DNA from: Oscheius tipulae
Lineage: Eukaryota; Nematoda; Chromadorea; Rhabditida; Rhabditidae
DNA: 64,000 nt
Direction: 5' to 3'
Assembly (NCBI GenBank): GCA_037178975.1
Contig: JASJZH010000002.1
Location: 8,545,501-8,609,500, forward strand
In this document: one piece after another, positions 10,857 through 22,059 of the stretch
How positions within the stretch are numbered: the first letter of the stretch is position 1
Layout: the number at the start of each line of letters is the position of its first letter
Program-made: the position numbers and the translations under genes
The notes under the pieces: model-generated
Databases searched by the model: none
Told to the model about the DNA's origin: nothing
The model's input: the letters and a program-made list of their open reading frames with translations, nothing else

Positions 10857-12201
10857 CTAATCGATTCCTGTTTGAAGACCATTAAACAGTCTATTAGAAC
10901 GATAACTATTTGCAAAACTTTCAATGAAAGAAGGTTTATTATACACGTAGTAGCAATGATTAAGCAGGTACGGACATTTTTGTACAGTCAGGAAGTCATG
11001 GAGAAGTTTAAGAAGATTGGGTGGGTGGCGGGCGAGGAATGAAGGCGGTGATCAGATCCATGGGCTGAAAATTGCGGTTATTCTGCCTCTCTGTTTCTGT
11101 CTTCTTGTCTCTTTGTCTCTCTTTGGTCCTGTCTCTCTCTCTCTCTCACTTACCAGAGGGAAGATAATAGTCGAGTTCTTCTCCGCAGCCACATTGGTCA
11201 GTGTCTGTAGATAACGGATCTGCAAAGCTTGCGGGCTCTGACTGATGACATCAGCTGCAGCTTTCAGGGCATGCGAGGCCTTCTCTTCTCCTTCAGCCAC
11301 AATCAGCTTGGCCTTGGCCTCACGTGAGGCCTCAGCCTCGGCAGCCATGGCTCTTTGGAGCTGTGGTGGCAGACGGACATCCTTGACCTCAACCCGCTCT
11401 ACCTTGACACCCCAGGGCTCGGTGGCATCGTCCAGGGTGACTTGCATGAACTTGGCGATTCCAGCACGGTCGGAGAGCATTTCAGCCAGGGTCTTGGTGC
11501 CGAGAATGTTCCTCAAGGTGGTCTGGGAGAGAAGCTGTGTAGAGTTGCGGGCATTCTCCACTTGGGTGATCTGAAACATGGGTTTTTGAGAGTCATGGAG
11601 GCTTCTTCTAAGCCTAGCGATGCTTTGAAAAGATGTAGAGAAAATCAAGGGCTACAACTTTGCAGAACATCATTTTTCATGAAAATGAACGTTTCAACCT
11701 TTAAGAGTGCACTTACCGAGAGAGTCGCGTCTTCGATCTTGAAGTAGACCACGGCATCGACTTTGACAGTGACAGAGTCCTTGGAGAGGATCTGAACTCA
11801 GTTCTGATGGTACCTAGTCGGCCCTGGACTCACTTCTTGAGGAGGGACGTCGAAGGCAACTAGACGCAGGTCAACCTTTCGGTATTCGTCAATACACGGG
11901 ACAATGAAGAAGATTCCGGGGCCTTTGGCACCGCCGGGTAGGAGTCTACCAAGGCGGAAGATGACTGCTCTCTCGTACTCTTGGACGGTCTGAACTGCTA
12001 TTGGATTCGGTTTAGAATGACTCTTACTTTGAAGCAGAACCAGGCAGTCAGAGGGAAGGTCAAAAAGACCAAAAAGTAGGAGATAGCAATGATGAAAGTC
12101 TCCATGCAGCTTCTTTCGTGCCCTTGTTCTTTCTCTAGACTCATAGCCTCAATGTCCGGTGGTGGTCCCAATGGCTGGAGAGGGTAGCTTGGAGAAGCCA
12201 T
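10857..12201 (-). CDS. Stomatin-like band-7/SPFH membrane protein
   Basis: Integral membrane scaffold of the stomatin/MEC-2 family, which binds cholesterol and tunes ion channels. The ATG at 12201 follows an acceptor-like AAATTTTCAG, so a trans-splice or 5' UTR splice is likely. A single hydrophobic hairpin ([20 protein letters not shown]) precedes the stomatin signature [20 protein letters not shown], then the SPFH core ([49 protein letters not shown]) and the helical [18 protein letters not shown]. The last exon (10857-11064) starts [15 protein letters not shown] and continues some 50 residues beyond the usual end to TAG at 10857; that extension could instead be 3' UTR if an unseen splice occurs. 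One intron carries a 53-bp hairpin (11619). Confidence 0.92.
11619..11671. repeat. 53-bp intronic hairpin, copy B
   Basis: Starts GATGCTTTGAAAAG and ends CTTTGCAGAACATC. It lies in a stomatin intron (about 11573-11718). Confidence 0.7.
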
Positions 12202-12458
12202 TCCTGAAAATTTGGTGAGTTCATAGCGAAGAAAAAGAAAACAGACAGAGACAGGTCGCACCTGGTCAAAACTTTCGGCCGCTGGTCAAAAACAAACAGA
12301 GATGATGCTTTAGGTTTGTTGAGGGTGTGTCGCTCCCGCACAAGTTCAAACGAATGCAGGCAAGACAGAGAGAGACGAAGATAGAAAATAACAAGACATG
12401 AGCTTTCACACTCCATAAATAGAAAACCTGGGCAACAGTGGTTCCAATTTCGTAATGT

Positions 12459-12489
<31 letters not shown>

Positions 12490-13235
12490 ACCTATCAACT
12501 AAACATTTTCGAAAAACGTTCCGCGAACGTGTCAGTAAACAGAGACACCACGTGAAAAACAGAACCAGAGGAAACAACAGGATGGTTTGCAGCGATTGGG
12601 AGAGAAAGAGAGACCATCTGGTCGGGGTCACGACCCCAAAGATCCAGGTGGTGTAATGAGAACCGTAAGCGGGCAGATAGGGTGCAATAAATGGGCAGGA
12701 CCAGGATTTTCTCAATACAGCATTCGCGGTCTTTCCCTGTTCAAAATTCATACAGAGAGTCATTTAGACTGCAAGAAGGATGCAAATGGGCGCGACCAGC
12801 AGCTGTTGGTCATTTGGATAAAAAGGGCGCGAAAATCGGAGGCACTGACCCATTCTCAGCCACGAGAGAGAGGATGGACAATTGCGTATGAGCCGCAATG
12901 ACCGTAACTGAAATATAGAGGCTGGACTGTTTGACCGAGCGCTTAGTAATTAGAAGAAGAGCACAAAGCCTATCGGAACCGTTGCACGCAGAGAGGAAGA
13001 ACTACAGAGAACGAAGCCCTAAGGGTGTGATGCGCAGCCTTTTTTTCAGGACACGAGCATTTAATAAAGTTGCAAATCGGTACCGAAGATTCCGCGAAAC
13101 TCGGCATAAAAATCGGAACTAGCCATCCATCCAAGCAAGTCGTAGATATCCGGGCATTCAACAGCTCGAAGTCAGTTCAACCCGTATACATAGAACCGGC
13201 AAATCTACCTGGCACCACTCAGTAAAAAAAATTTT
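12202..13235. other. Spacer upstream of stomatin gene
   Basis: No gene recognised. It contains a CT dinucleotide tract at about 12458-12486. Short open frames here are not supported by splice logic or family resemblance. Confidence 0.4.
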
Positions 13236-13535
13236 TTACAAAGATAATTCGTACCACAAGCCGAAGAACTCCAACAATCTCTCCTTTGAAAGCCTCCTTG
13301 ATGATCTCCCTTCCCTCCAGATGTTTGTCATTGATTCAGTATACTCGGAATACAGCTCGCCCAGCCCGTTGATGTCTCCAGCGGCGAAGAGTTCCTCGTT
13401 CTCGTCGTTGATCTTGCTGATGGCGTCTCTAATGTTTCCGATCTTGGGATGGAAGAACTCCAGGATGTCCATGTAGGGATCGGCATGGGAGAGAACCAGA
13501 GCAGGGAAGACAACGAGAAGGAAGAGCTTGTGCAT
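13236..13535 (-). CDS. Small secreted protein, SnoaL/DUF4440-like fragment
   Basis: The ATG at 13535 gives a signal peptide (MHKLFLLVVFPALVLSHA) and a helix DAISKINDENEELFAAGDIN, then LGELYSEYTE. The pattern of an acidic helix, GD and LY is the start of SnoaL-like/DUF4440 domains, which are common in nematodes. After TNIWREG the open frame changes character, while another frame reads EGREIIKEAFKGE, the expected next motif. The gene is therefore probably truncated or frame-disrupted, and no further exons are seen downstream. The open frame runs to a stop at 13236. It could be a short functional secreted peptide, but a relic is more likely. Confidence 0.45.
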   Translation of the reverse strand: MHKLFLLVVFPALVLSHADPYMDILEFFHPKIGNIRDAISKINDENEELFAAGDINGLGELYSEYTESMTNIWREGRSSRRLSKERLLEFFGLWYELSL

Positions 13536-13679
13536 GTTCGCCTGTTCGATGTGTCTTTCCCAGTCCAATAGACGGCAATTTATAGTGCCCTCCATCATGA
13601 CGTTTTGCATACACCGGAATGTAGAATACGCGCATCAGGCAAGAGGATGATACCGTCGCCACTCAGGCTCTGGAGCTCA

Positions 13680-14190
13680 ACAGGACTGTAATTGGCGAGG
13701 TGATCAAGGTCGTTAAGGCTGAGGCGACTAAAGCTCTTCATCCTGATAGTGTCTAGCACCAGGAGGCTCTGAAGGACAAAGATGCTCTGGAGAAGTTCTA
13801 CACTGTCACCTTGGACAAGTACAGCGACCGATTCGAGAAGCTGATCAATAGAAAGCAGTATGAGGACTGACCAAGGTGAACGTAACAGAGAGACGAAGAG
13901 ACACAGAAACAGAGCGATAGAGATAGTACAAAAATCTTTGCTCGAGCTGGATGACCTCCTCGGCTGTCCTTGTGGCCCACTACAAAGAGCTCGACTAGCT
14001 CAAGAAAATCTCGGAACAGACCATCGTCCAACAGGATCTTCAAGTGGGCGACTTATGATGACGCCAAGGGCGTTCGTGAGGAAAGTATCAGTCAGCTCTA
14101 CCGCATTTATCTTACACTGGGACTTCGCGTGGCTGTCGAGTTCTTCAACACTTTCATGTTCCAAAGACTGAATAACAATCCAGATAATAA
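13680..14190 (+). pseudogene. Decayed gene of unknown family
   Basis: Two exon-like stretches rich in charged helix: IGEVIKVVKAEATKALHPDS then ALKDKDALEKFYTVTLDKYS (stop codons after HPDSV and after QYED), and, after a GACAGAGA-type intron-like tract (13875-13925), VAHYKELD...LRVAVEFFNTFMFQRLN with several stops and a frame change. Codon use and reading bias look coding, but no intact frame joins them. It looks like a host gene that lost function. I cannot assign a family. Confidence 0.35.
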
Positions 14191-14282
14191 TTTCAGTTAA
14201 GTCTAAGTCACTAAGTCATTTTTGTCCTTCCGTCTCTCTATTTCTCTTTCGCTGTTTCGCCGAAAACCTTTAATATTTAAAC

Positions 14283-15402
14283 TTAAGCATCAAAATGACA
14301 CGGGTTATTGTTGACAATATATAGCTTGTCGTTGTCGATGGGATTCTTCCATTGTTCACTGAACAGACTGGCGCCTGTCTCTTTCACAACAATGTTTCTT
14401 CTTTCCAGCAAAGGACGGAGCTCCTTCTCTCCACGAGTTCCATTGATCATGTGGAAGACGACAACGGCTTTAGAATCCGCCTTTCTGGCCAGCTCCATCA
14501 AAATTCCGATGACTTGGAGAGAGTCGGCAAGGGTAGAGGCGTAGATCGGACCGAGCTGGAAAAGACAATTATGAGCAGTCACTGTCACTGTCTCTCTGTC
14601 ATTTCTACCTTGAACATGTGGTTTTTCGGCAACGATGTCCTTGTCAGAGATCCCGTTGCTACAATTTCTTTGTTCTCATCGAAAAGAACGCATCCAGACA
14701 TGGACGGATGTTTGCAGACCTCCTGAAGAAGATAGCTCCTGTCTCTTCCTGTTACTTCCTTGTCAAATGCCAAGTACTGTTCGAACTGTTCCTCGTTCAA
14801 GTCTTTTACAGCCCGTACTGCCCTTTTCTAAAGAATCTTTGGATCTACAAACTGGATAAGGATACCTGTCTGTTGGGCCTCGACTTGCAAATTTCCGCCA
14901 TCTCCTGCCAGGTCGCAATCACTTGACTGCAAACTGCGGCTTTGTATGGGAGTCCGTTAGCCATGTACTTCTGCTCCATAGAAGATACTGAAACAGTCAT
15001 TGTCTCTCTGTTTCACTGTTTCTGTTGCTTACCTCCTCTAAGACCGAGAGGTTTCTTAGACTCCGCAATCCTATCCATGGCCTTCTTCCAAATCTGTGTA
15101 CCAATTCCTTTTCCTCTCAGATTCTCATCCATTATGTAGAAACCCATGAAGGCTAGGTCATCATGCTCGTACCAGACAACTGATCCCAGGTAGTCGCTGT
15201 CTGAAACAATGTCTCACCAAAGATAAGTCAGTAACTGACTCTCATCAGTAGCTACCACAGCCCTTGTGTTCTTCAGTGACGGGGTAATTTCGACTACACA
15301 ATGATCGTCGGAATACCATCCCAGATTCTCGACCATCTCTCTCCATTGCTGCCAGGTTTTGTCAGTTGGCGGTGGGTCATTGACGAAGGTAAAGTTGGAC
15401 AT
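14283..15402 (-). CDS. GNAT-type N-acetyltransferase (DUF1248-like)
   Basis: Acetyl-CoA-dependent acyltransferase. ATG at 15402 (MSNFTFVNDPPPTDKTWQQW); exons run down to TAA at 14283. The acetyl-CoA-binding motif A is in the third exon, near 15040-15190: GFYIMDENLRGKGIGTQIW (R/QxxGxG/A-type). The second half (FEQYLAFDKEVTGRDRSYLL, then SLTRTSLPKNHMFKVLGPIY and the terminal NIVVKETGASLFSEQWKNPI) matches the two-domain layout of the nematode-expanded DUF1248/Acetyltransf_18 family. The substrate is unknown. Introns are short, and one has the CAGTGA/CTGTCTCT repeats seen across the window. Confidence 0.75.
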
Positions 15403-15504
15403 CTGGAATGGTGTTTGTTAGGGTCGAAGGTCCCACTTCTGCAGGAAATAGACATAAAGACAAAAAATATAAATAACAGAAGGACATAAAGGTTGAAAAT
15501 CAGC

Positions 15505-15760
15505 CTAGAGACTTTGGGAACAGAAGAATCGAAAGGACTGTTCTAGACGAGTCACACTGCGCACGAACTCTTGTATCACTAGGGAAACTGTATCCTGATA
15601 CCGAGCCACAGTTATTTTGAGTTGGTACACCCTCAGGCTTTCTCCAGTACTAGCAGTTCCCCAGTTTTCTGAGAAATCCAGGTATAAGGCCCCAGGCGAA
15701 AGTGTAAGAAGCCGGACATTTTTCGAATACAACCCATGATCTCTGGGCTTTGAAATGCTC
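15505..15760 (-). CDS. Terminal exon of an unknown gene
   Basis: An open stretch after an acceptor (CAACTTTGCAG) reads SKNVRLLTLSPGALYLDFSE, then GESLRVYQLKITVARY, and ends at TAG (15505). The composition looks coding. The upstream part is not identified: a TATAAAG on the minus strand at about 15990 and simple repeats lie 5', but no convincing start exon joins in frame. It may be a short gene or a relic. I do not recognise the family. Confidence 0.3.
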
Positions 15761-16680
15761 TGCAAAGTTGAAGAGAGAGAGAGAAATAGAGACATAGAGT
15801 CAGAGAGTCAGAAAAACAGAGAGACATAGAGTCAGAGAGATAGAGAGACTTGATATTAGAAGGAGAGGGATGTAAAGATGCAAAGAAGAGAGACAGTGGT
15901 CGCTCTCTCCGTTCCACGACGTCACTTGACTGTCAAAGATCTTTAAAGAGCGAACCACTGCGGGCGGGCCTTATCATCTTGAGACCGAGGCTTTATAATC
16001 GAGACGAAGCCTATCCAGAAAAACATGTCGTCGAAAAGACGAATAAGAAAACTACGCTACTAGGGCAAACACAAACATGGACGAGTTTAACGCACATTTT
16101 TAGATTGTTTATCAGTGTCTACGAACAGAAAAAGCTGATGTCCTTTTGGGTGGTCGAAGATTGAGAAAACTTCTTGAGAAAATGAAGGAGAACAGATACA
16201 GCTAGGTGAAGAGAAAAGGGTGGAGCTGTTGGACAGAGACCTGAAAGATAGGTTGACAGGGACAGGACGGGGCTATAGGCTGACAAAGGGAAGTGGTAGA
16301 ATGAGAAAGATAGAGAAAAAAAGGCAAAATTGAACCTTACTTTTGTTTTTTCTTCCGCCATGCTTCCTCAAGATTGTGGATCAAACAGAGCAGGGAATGC
16401 CAGGGAAAACTTGCCCAGGGCAGTTGGCCTCGCTATTACACTGGTTCAGGTTCAATAGGCAAAGAACAGACTTTTTGTCAGAGACACATAAACAAAAAGC
16501 GAGTGGCAGGAGGCGTCGGCGTTAAATAATGGGTTCCAAGTTCAAACCCCGCTTCGACCCAACCAAGGCTTCCATCCTCTCAGAGGTCGGTAAATTGGTA
16601 GTAGCTTGCTACGGAGATCTTGGAAAAGTTCTTGGAGTCAGATTCGGACAAAACTTTAAAACTTTAACATAAACAATAGG

Positions 16681-18940
16681 TTATTTGGCCTTGTTTTCGA
16701 CGTCTTCTACGGTCTCTGGCAGTGGTTTTCCCAGAGTTTCTGGTAAGACAAATTGAATGAGAGAGGCTGAGATAAAGGAAGAGATACTGAAGGGGATAAG
16801 CAGGGCAGCCATTCCGTAGGTGTCTACCTGAAAAGAGTGGTTAATGAGGCCTCATTGTCATTTTGTCTCTCTTTTTTTGACTAGAGTTCTTTTTGATACA
16901 AAGTACCAAAGATCTCGGGCACTGTCTGTCCCAAAATAGAACTAACTTCTGTTTTCAAAGCCACGAAAAAGATTTCTCGGCTTATCAATGTTCTAGCCCG
17001 TATGGTGTCCGGCGCTCTTTAAAGATCGCCGTTCTTTGGCAATCAAATGACGTCAGGACAGAGAGAGCGATCATTGGGATTGGGAGCAGACCGTGCCTTT
17101 GAAGGTTCATGACTTCATGAAAAAAACCACTTTCGATGAAAAAAAAAAAAGATTTCATTGAAAGTGTCAGTAGTCTTGCTTCAATAGTTGCATATGTCTG
17201 TCTCTCTTTCTCTCTGTCTCTGTCTCTTTGTCTCTCTTTCGCTCCGTCGCTCTATCTCTCTGCCTCTCTTCACCACCCACCAGCCAGTATGATATAAAAG
17301 CAGATCCAATAGCTCCAACTCTCGCTGTAGCACTGCAAAATCCCAGGGCAGTGTTCCTGAGAAGAGTTGGCATCAATTCCGGAAGGTGAGTATAGACGGC
17401 TATGTCAACCCATGTCACGACGACTTTACTGGCCAAAAGGAAACCTAACAGGATGTCTTTTGATGCTGAAATCGAAGCGTGTTTGAAACCTTTATGACTG
17501 CCTACCAACTGGAGACAGAGCCCAGTTCGACATTAGGAAGAGTCCAGTGAGAGCGAGCCCACTGGAAGCCATGAGTCTTCGGCCAGCAATGTTCAGAAGG
17601 AAGAAGGCAAAGGCTGTTCCAGGAAGTTCCATGAGAGAACTCAGAGCGAAACTGACATAGAGAGAGCCTCCGTTGAGGTCAGCTTTCATGGTTAGACCGT
17701 AGTATAACATGCTACCAGCTGGCCTAAGAAAAACTGGACAGCAGAAGAAAAACATTACCAGACAAAACAGGAGACAAGGATTCTTTTCCGCATTTCTGGA
17801 GTGCGGAAGAGAGCGGAGATACTGGCTGATGAGAATGACTGCGAGGGACCCGATAGATTCAATTGGTCGGCCCTGTAAGGATTCGGCAGTGGACAGAGAG
17901 ACAGAAAGGCAGAGAGACAGGGGGACAGAGAGACAGAGACAGTACTCACCAGTTTTTCGGAACAGTCTTCCCGTTCATTTTGGCAGCTCTAACCACAATC
18001 TTTTCGGCTTCTTCCAGTCGTCCCTTAGCTACAAGCCATCGTGGACTCTCTGGTAAAGCCCTTTGAAATTTCTGTAGCTGTAGCAATGTATCTCAGAAAA
18101 ACTTACCACCAGTAGAACATGAAGAAAAATGAGGGAATCGAGAGACAGGCATTGAAAAGTGCTTGGTTCTTGATGTAGTAAGCAGCTATGGGAATGCAAA
18201 ACTGAAGTTTCTCTGTCCCTCTGTCTCTCTGTCTGAACTCACCATTCCTATGGCATAGACAATCGTCACAATAATTGCACAGAGCTTCCGATGACTCTTT
18301 CCCAATAGCTCCAGGCCATAGAGAATAGTTATACTGTATAAGCCAGAGTGAGAGAATCCGGTACCGAACCTTAATTGATTCATATTGTAAGCTTATGCTT
18401 TTGCTACTTTGAGATCCCGAAACTCCAATAATTCGGGACGACAGACAAAAGAACACCGCAGACTGATTGGAGGAAGAGACAGATGTACATGGCGAATTTT
18501 CTTCCATATCTGGGTGTGGGAATATTTGGAAAGACACGAAGGAAAACTTACGTATCCCCCATAATACCCGTTGTGTAGGAGCCGACAAGTTGACCAGCAA
18601 AATAGAAAGACTGGATTGTAGCCTTCAGCTGGGGACGGTTCGCTGGGTCGATTCCCCACTGAAAAGACATTGTCTCTGTCTCTCTGTCTCTTTTTACCTC
18701 ATGGTATATAGAGGTGTTTCCTGGAAAAATCTGCTCATTCCCGACAAATGTCCAACTCATGACATGGACCGCCACACAGAACAGTGGAAGACATGTAAAG
18801 AAAAGAACGACGGCTTGGAACTTTCCAAAACCTCCTATCGTATCCTCCAAATGGTCATCGAGTGACTTCTTCTGCTTCTCGTCGAGATCGAGGACTTCCA
18901 AGGGCACATTAGGCTCCAGAGGAACAATAGGTATAGACAT
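16681..18940 (-). CDS. SLC22-type MFS organic ion transporter
   Basis: Plasma-membrane major facilitator, organic cation/anion transporter type. The ATG at 18940 ([16 protein letters not shown]) leads into TM1 [21 protein letters not shown] large extracellular loop follows, then the segment [18 protein letters not shown] (motif A region). Later exons give the family sequence [19 protein letters not shown] (near 18040), [66 protein letters not shown] and a terminal [20 protein letters not shown] with stop at 16681. ESPRWL and [12 protein letters not shown] are strong SLC22 marks. The transported compound cannot be told. Several introns are (CTGTCTCT)n repeats. Confidence 0.9.
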
Positions 18941-19537
18941 ATGTCAGAGAGATTCTGAGGAAGCGAATGTCTCGAACAAGAAGATGCTATCGGGTTCGAA
19001 GTGTAACACCAGAGAATTGTTTGACAAAAAGTGTGACCAGTGGCTCGTTTTCTGTCTCTGTCGATCTGGTTGTGACCTGAACGTCTTGTGGTCAACGTTT
19101 CTGAAAAGAGTTCGGGAAGTAGAGTCTCCTCGGTGTACACGGGGAAAAGTTCATCTTCGAGCGGGCTATTTAAATTATGCGCCCCAATTTAGGTTCCGCC
19201 ACGATTACTACCGTATCCCGAGCGAACTCTTGTTCCTTTCCCTAATTTTAGGATCGAGTCTTGTTTCTTTCGTGGTATGGCCTCACATCACTTTCCTTTT
19301 ATTTCCTTGCCAATCTTTCGCTCTATAACTAAACCATCATCCAGCCACAAAATAAATATATAGAAACCGCTCTCACCTTCCTAATTCCTTGACATTGTGT
19401 CGGCAGCAATACAATATTTTTCTACTTGACGCCTGCAGCGTCTATAGGTATCTTGTGAGGCACCAGACGATTTTTATGACCTACCTGATAGTGGTGGCTC
19501 GTTTGGCTCTCGGGACGAGTTGTCCATGGGGTTCGCC
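18941..19537. promoter_or_regulatory. Shared upstream region, divergent genes
   Basis: About 600 bp lies between the minus-strand transporter start and the plus-strand kinase start, so it must hold both promoters. No TATA box is obvious. It contains one degenerate copy of the recurrent GTTCCGCCACGA motif (19193). Confidence 0.4.
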
Positions 19538-21375
19538 ATGCAGACAGCTCCTACTGAGGACGTTTTCGTGCGTCTCGATTACAATTACTGACTTTTCAAA
19601 GTTTTCAGGCTGACTTGAAAGTCTTTGTGAAAGGTGAAGACGTAAAAATTGGTCGGGATATTGGAGAAGGAAGTCAAGGATTTGTGAAACTGGCCGAATT
19701 GATACCGAGCGGGTAGGTGAAAAATTCATTTCGATCACAGAATTTAGAGAACTGGTCGCTGTGAAGCAGTATAAACTTAGTGAGGATTTTGAGGATCGAA
19801 AAAAAAGTGAGATCAGCCATTTACGTGTGGTAATGTCTTCCACTTTCTCTCAAAATGTGATTTTAGGTGGCAGGTCATGAAAGTATTGTGCAACTGCTTG
19901 GTCTATATGTGGTCAAGTCTGCCAATTCTCGCATACAGAAGGGCTTGGACCTGGAATATTGTGAAGGAGGTAGCTTGGACCGAGTAGTTGAGCACAAACA
20001 CCCTCTCAACGTTCAACTGAACTGGATTGATCAGATAACTAACGCGGTGAGGCATCTTCACAACCATGGGATCATTCACAGGGATCTGAAGCCTGGCAAG
20101 TAGGCCCCTGAGTTGGTCACAGCCTAACATTTTTAGCATCCTGTTCCCTTCCGCTGATCGTAAAACTATCAAGCTTTGCGACTTTGCCGAGTGCACCACC
20201 TTGCCAGAGGGTTCCGATACAGTTGAAAACAGATTTGATCATGGAACTCCCGGCTTTCGAGCTTCTGAAATCGAGGATGGACATGACTTTTCTAGCTCTG
20301 CGGATGTCTTTAGCTTGGGAAGAACCATCTTGTGCATTCTTCTGGAAACGTGAGAAATTCCCACTTATGCTTCGTTCAAAACAAGAGCTCACTACCATAA
20401 CCTACTTGTTTATCGTGGCAGGACACGTTTAGCATGTAAACATTCAACACACAGTCAAGTAAAAAGACTACCTCACTTTGCCTTGAACGAGGGTCTCGTC
20501 ACGATGTCTTACGGCAGTGGCCTCTTTTTATTGAACTGCAACATATATAGCTATTCCAGCCTGGCCCCAATATTCGTCTGAAGTTTTTTGATGGAAAGTC
20601 TAACTGGCTTGGACAAATTCAAAAAATGCTACCCGCCCAATATTTCAAACGGGTCCTGAGACGAATGTCGGGCCCGGAACCCAGCCCGAGTACAAACGGG
20701 CCGGGTCGGCACGGGCCTTTCGGCCTATTCGACCATGCCTGCATATAGTTATAGTTTTAAACCAGAAGGCCGATCGGCCAACACGAAATCAATTTTCCGA
20801 TTCAGAAATCTGCACAAATTGAGAACTACGGGACTATTCCAAGGTCTTCGTTTCAAGGCACAGAACGACGGCCCAGAAGCCTTGAGAAATTTTGACATAA
20901 GTATGGCACAGTGGGTTTTTAGAAATCTCTGTAATAAATTTATTCAGAAGAAAACAAGTAACCATTTCACACAGAGGAAAGGAAGTTCAGATTCCAAAGT
21001 TTAAGGGCTTTGACGATTTTGACAAGCATTCTGACAGTTTCTTGCGGCTTTTCGTGGGAGAGGTGTTTGAACTGACAACTTTAGCTAAACGGTATGCTTT
21101 TACCAAGCACCGTTTACTCAACATTTAGAATGTATTTTGGCAAGGTCGACGAGCGTCCGACAATGGCAGAGGTCTGCGAAAGCGTGCACAGAATTATTGC
21201 TAAGTATTACATAAGAGACTCTGAAGGTGCAGCTGTCAGAAAGGTGAAAAACAGTGTGCCGCCATTGGTAGAAGAACTACTAGAGAGCAACAAACAGCTT
21301 AGAAAGCAGTTGGAAGAACGGGACGCGACGATTGCGAAGATGCAGGAAGAAATTGATCGCCTGAAGGCTGCTTAA
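19538..21375 (+). CDS. Protein kinase with short coiled-coil tail
   Basis: Paralog of the kinase at 8380-10791. Exons resolved: 19538-19567, 19609-19712, 19748-19829, 19867-20099, 20137-20349, a short one near 20427-20461, about 20971-21090, and 21129-21375. Motifs: GEGSQGFV glycine loop, VAVKQYK, LEYCEGGSLDRVV, GIIHRDLKPGNILF, CDFAECT (DFA in place of DFG, as in the paralog), GTPGFRASEIEDG, SADVFSLGRTILCILLE. The C-lobe has DERPTMAEVCESV. The tail is a single coiled coil, EELLESNKQLRKQLEERDAT to the stop. The intron at 20462-20970 is unusually long and repeat-filled. The shared DFA variant suggests a family trait, so activity is plausible but unproven. Confidence 0.82.
20563..20730. repeat. 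GC-rich inverted repeat in kinase intron
   Basis: ATATTCGTCTGA (20570) and TGAGACGAATGTC (20659) form inverted arms. A GGGCCCGG-rich block follows with further inverted parts. Similar GGGCCCGG sequence occurs at 31531-31565 and a related CCGGTCCGGCCGG at 53494. Confidence 0.5.
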
Positions 21376-22059
21376 AATGTGTGGATCAATAAAATGTGTT
21401 GCATACAGTGCTTGCTAAGATTGTTTGTATGTCTTTCCTTCATCAGGCAAAATTAATTCAGGAAAGCTATAGGTTCAGGTACAGATGCTAATGGTTGCAT
21501 CCAGTACCTTATACGGTGGTTCAGACTCCTGAGACCTCTCTATCATTAGCAAATATATTCAATCATATCACACATTTTGTCACGTTTTTCACCCGAGTCT
21601 GCTGCGTAGTACAGGCTTGAAACAGGGATCCGCACGCAGCGAAAGAAAAAAAAATCGAAGATTGCTAAACCTAATGACTCTGCTGGATGCGACATTCAGT
21701 TTCTAATCAGTTCGACATTTTAGGAGTTGCTTCTGAAAGCAATTAGGCTAATGCTGCAGGAAAACAGTGAGATAGAAAAGGAAATCAGCAATAACAGAAA
21801 ACTTTGGATTTCTTGAGAGAGTATGAACAGGACGTCAAGTTTATGAAGCTTGAAGTAAAAAAGTAAAATGCCAAATGGAGCTGAAGCTGAGGAAGATGGA
21901 ATCTGGAAAAAAACGTAGACAAGTAACTATGGTGGGAAGTCGAAGATCTGATGCAAAAATAGATCAGGCTATTGCGAACGTAGAGCAGAAATACGAACGA
22001 ATGAAAAATGAAAACCATGCAACTGCCCAGCAATCGGACACGGGAAAAGTGAACAGATG
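21376..22059. other. Spacer with weak coiled-coil traces
   Basis: No intact gene. Fragments such as LMLQENSEIEKEISNNRKLW and LREYEQDVKFMKLEVKK occur in different frames near 21740-21865, possibly a relic of a coiled-coil tail like that of the neighbouring kinase. The mariner nest begins at the right edge. Confidence 0.3.

Noticed and set aside
16529-16672. 48-codon plus-strand frame starting MGSKFKPRF
   Set aside because: The start overlaps a SINE head (GGTTCCAAGTTCAAACC), which is repeated at 54790; no further gene features.
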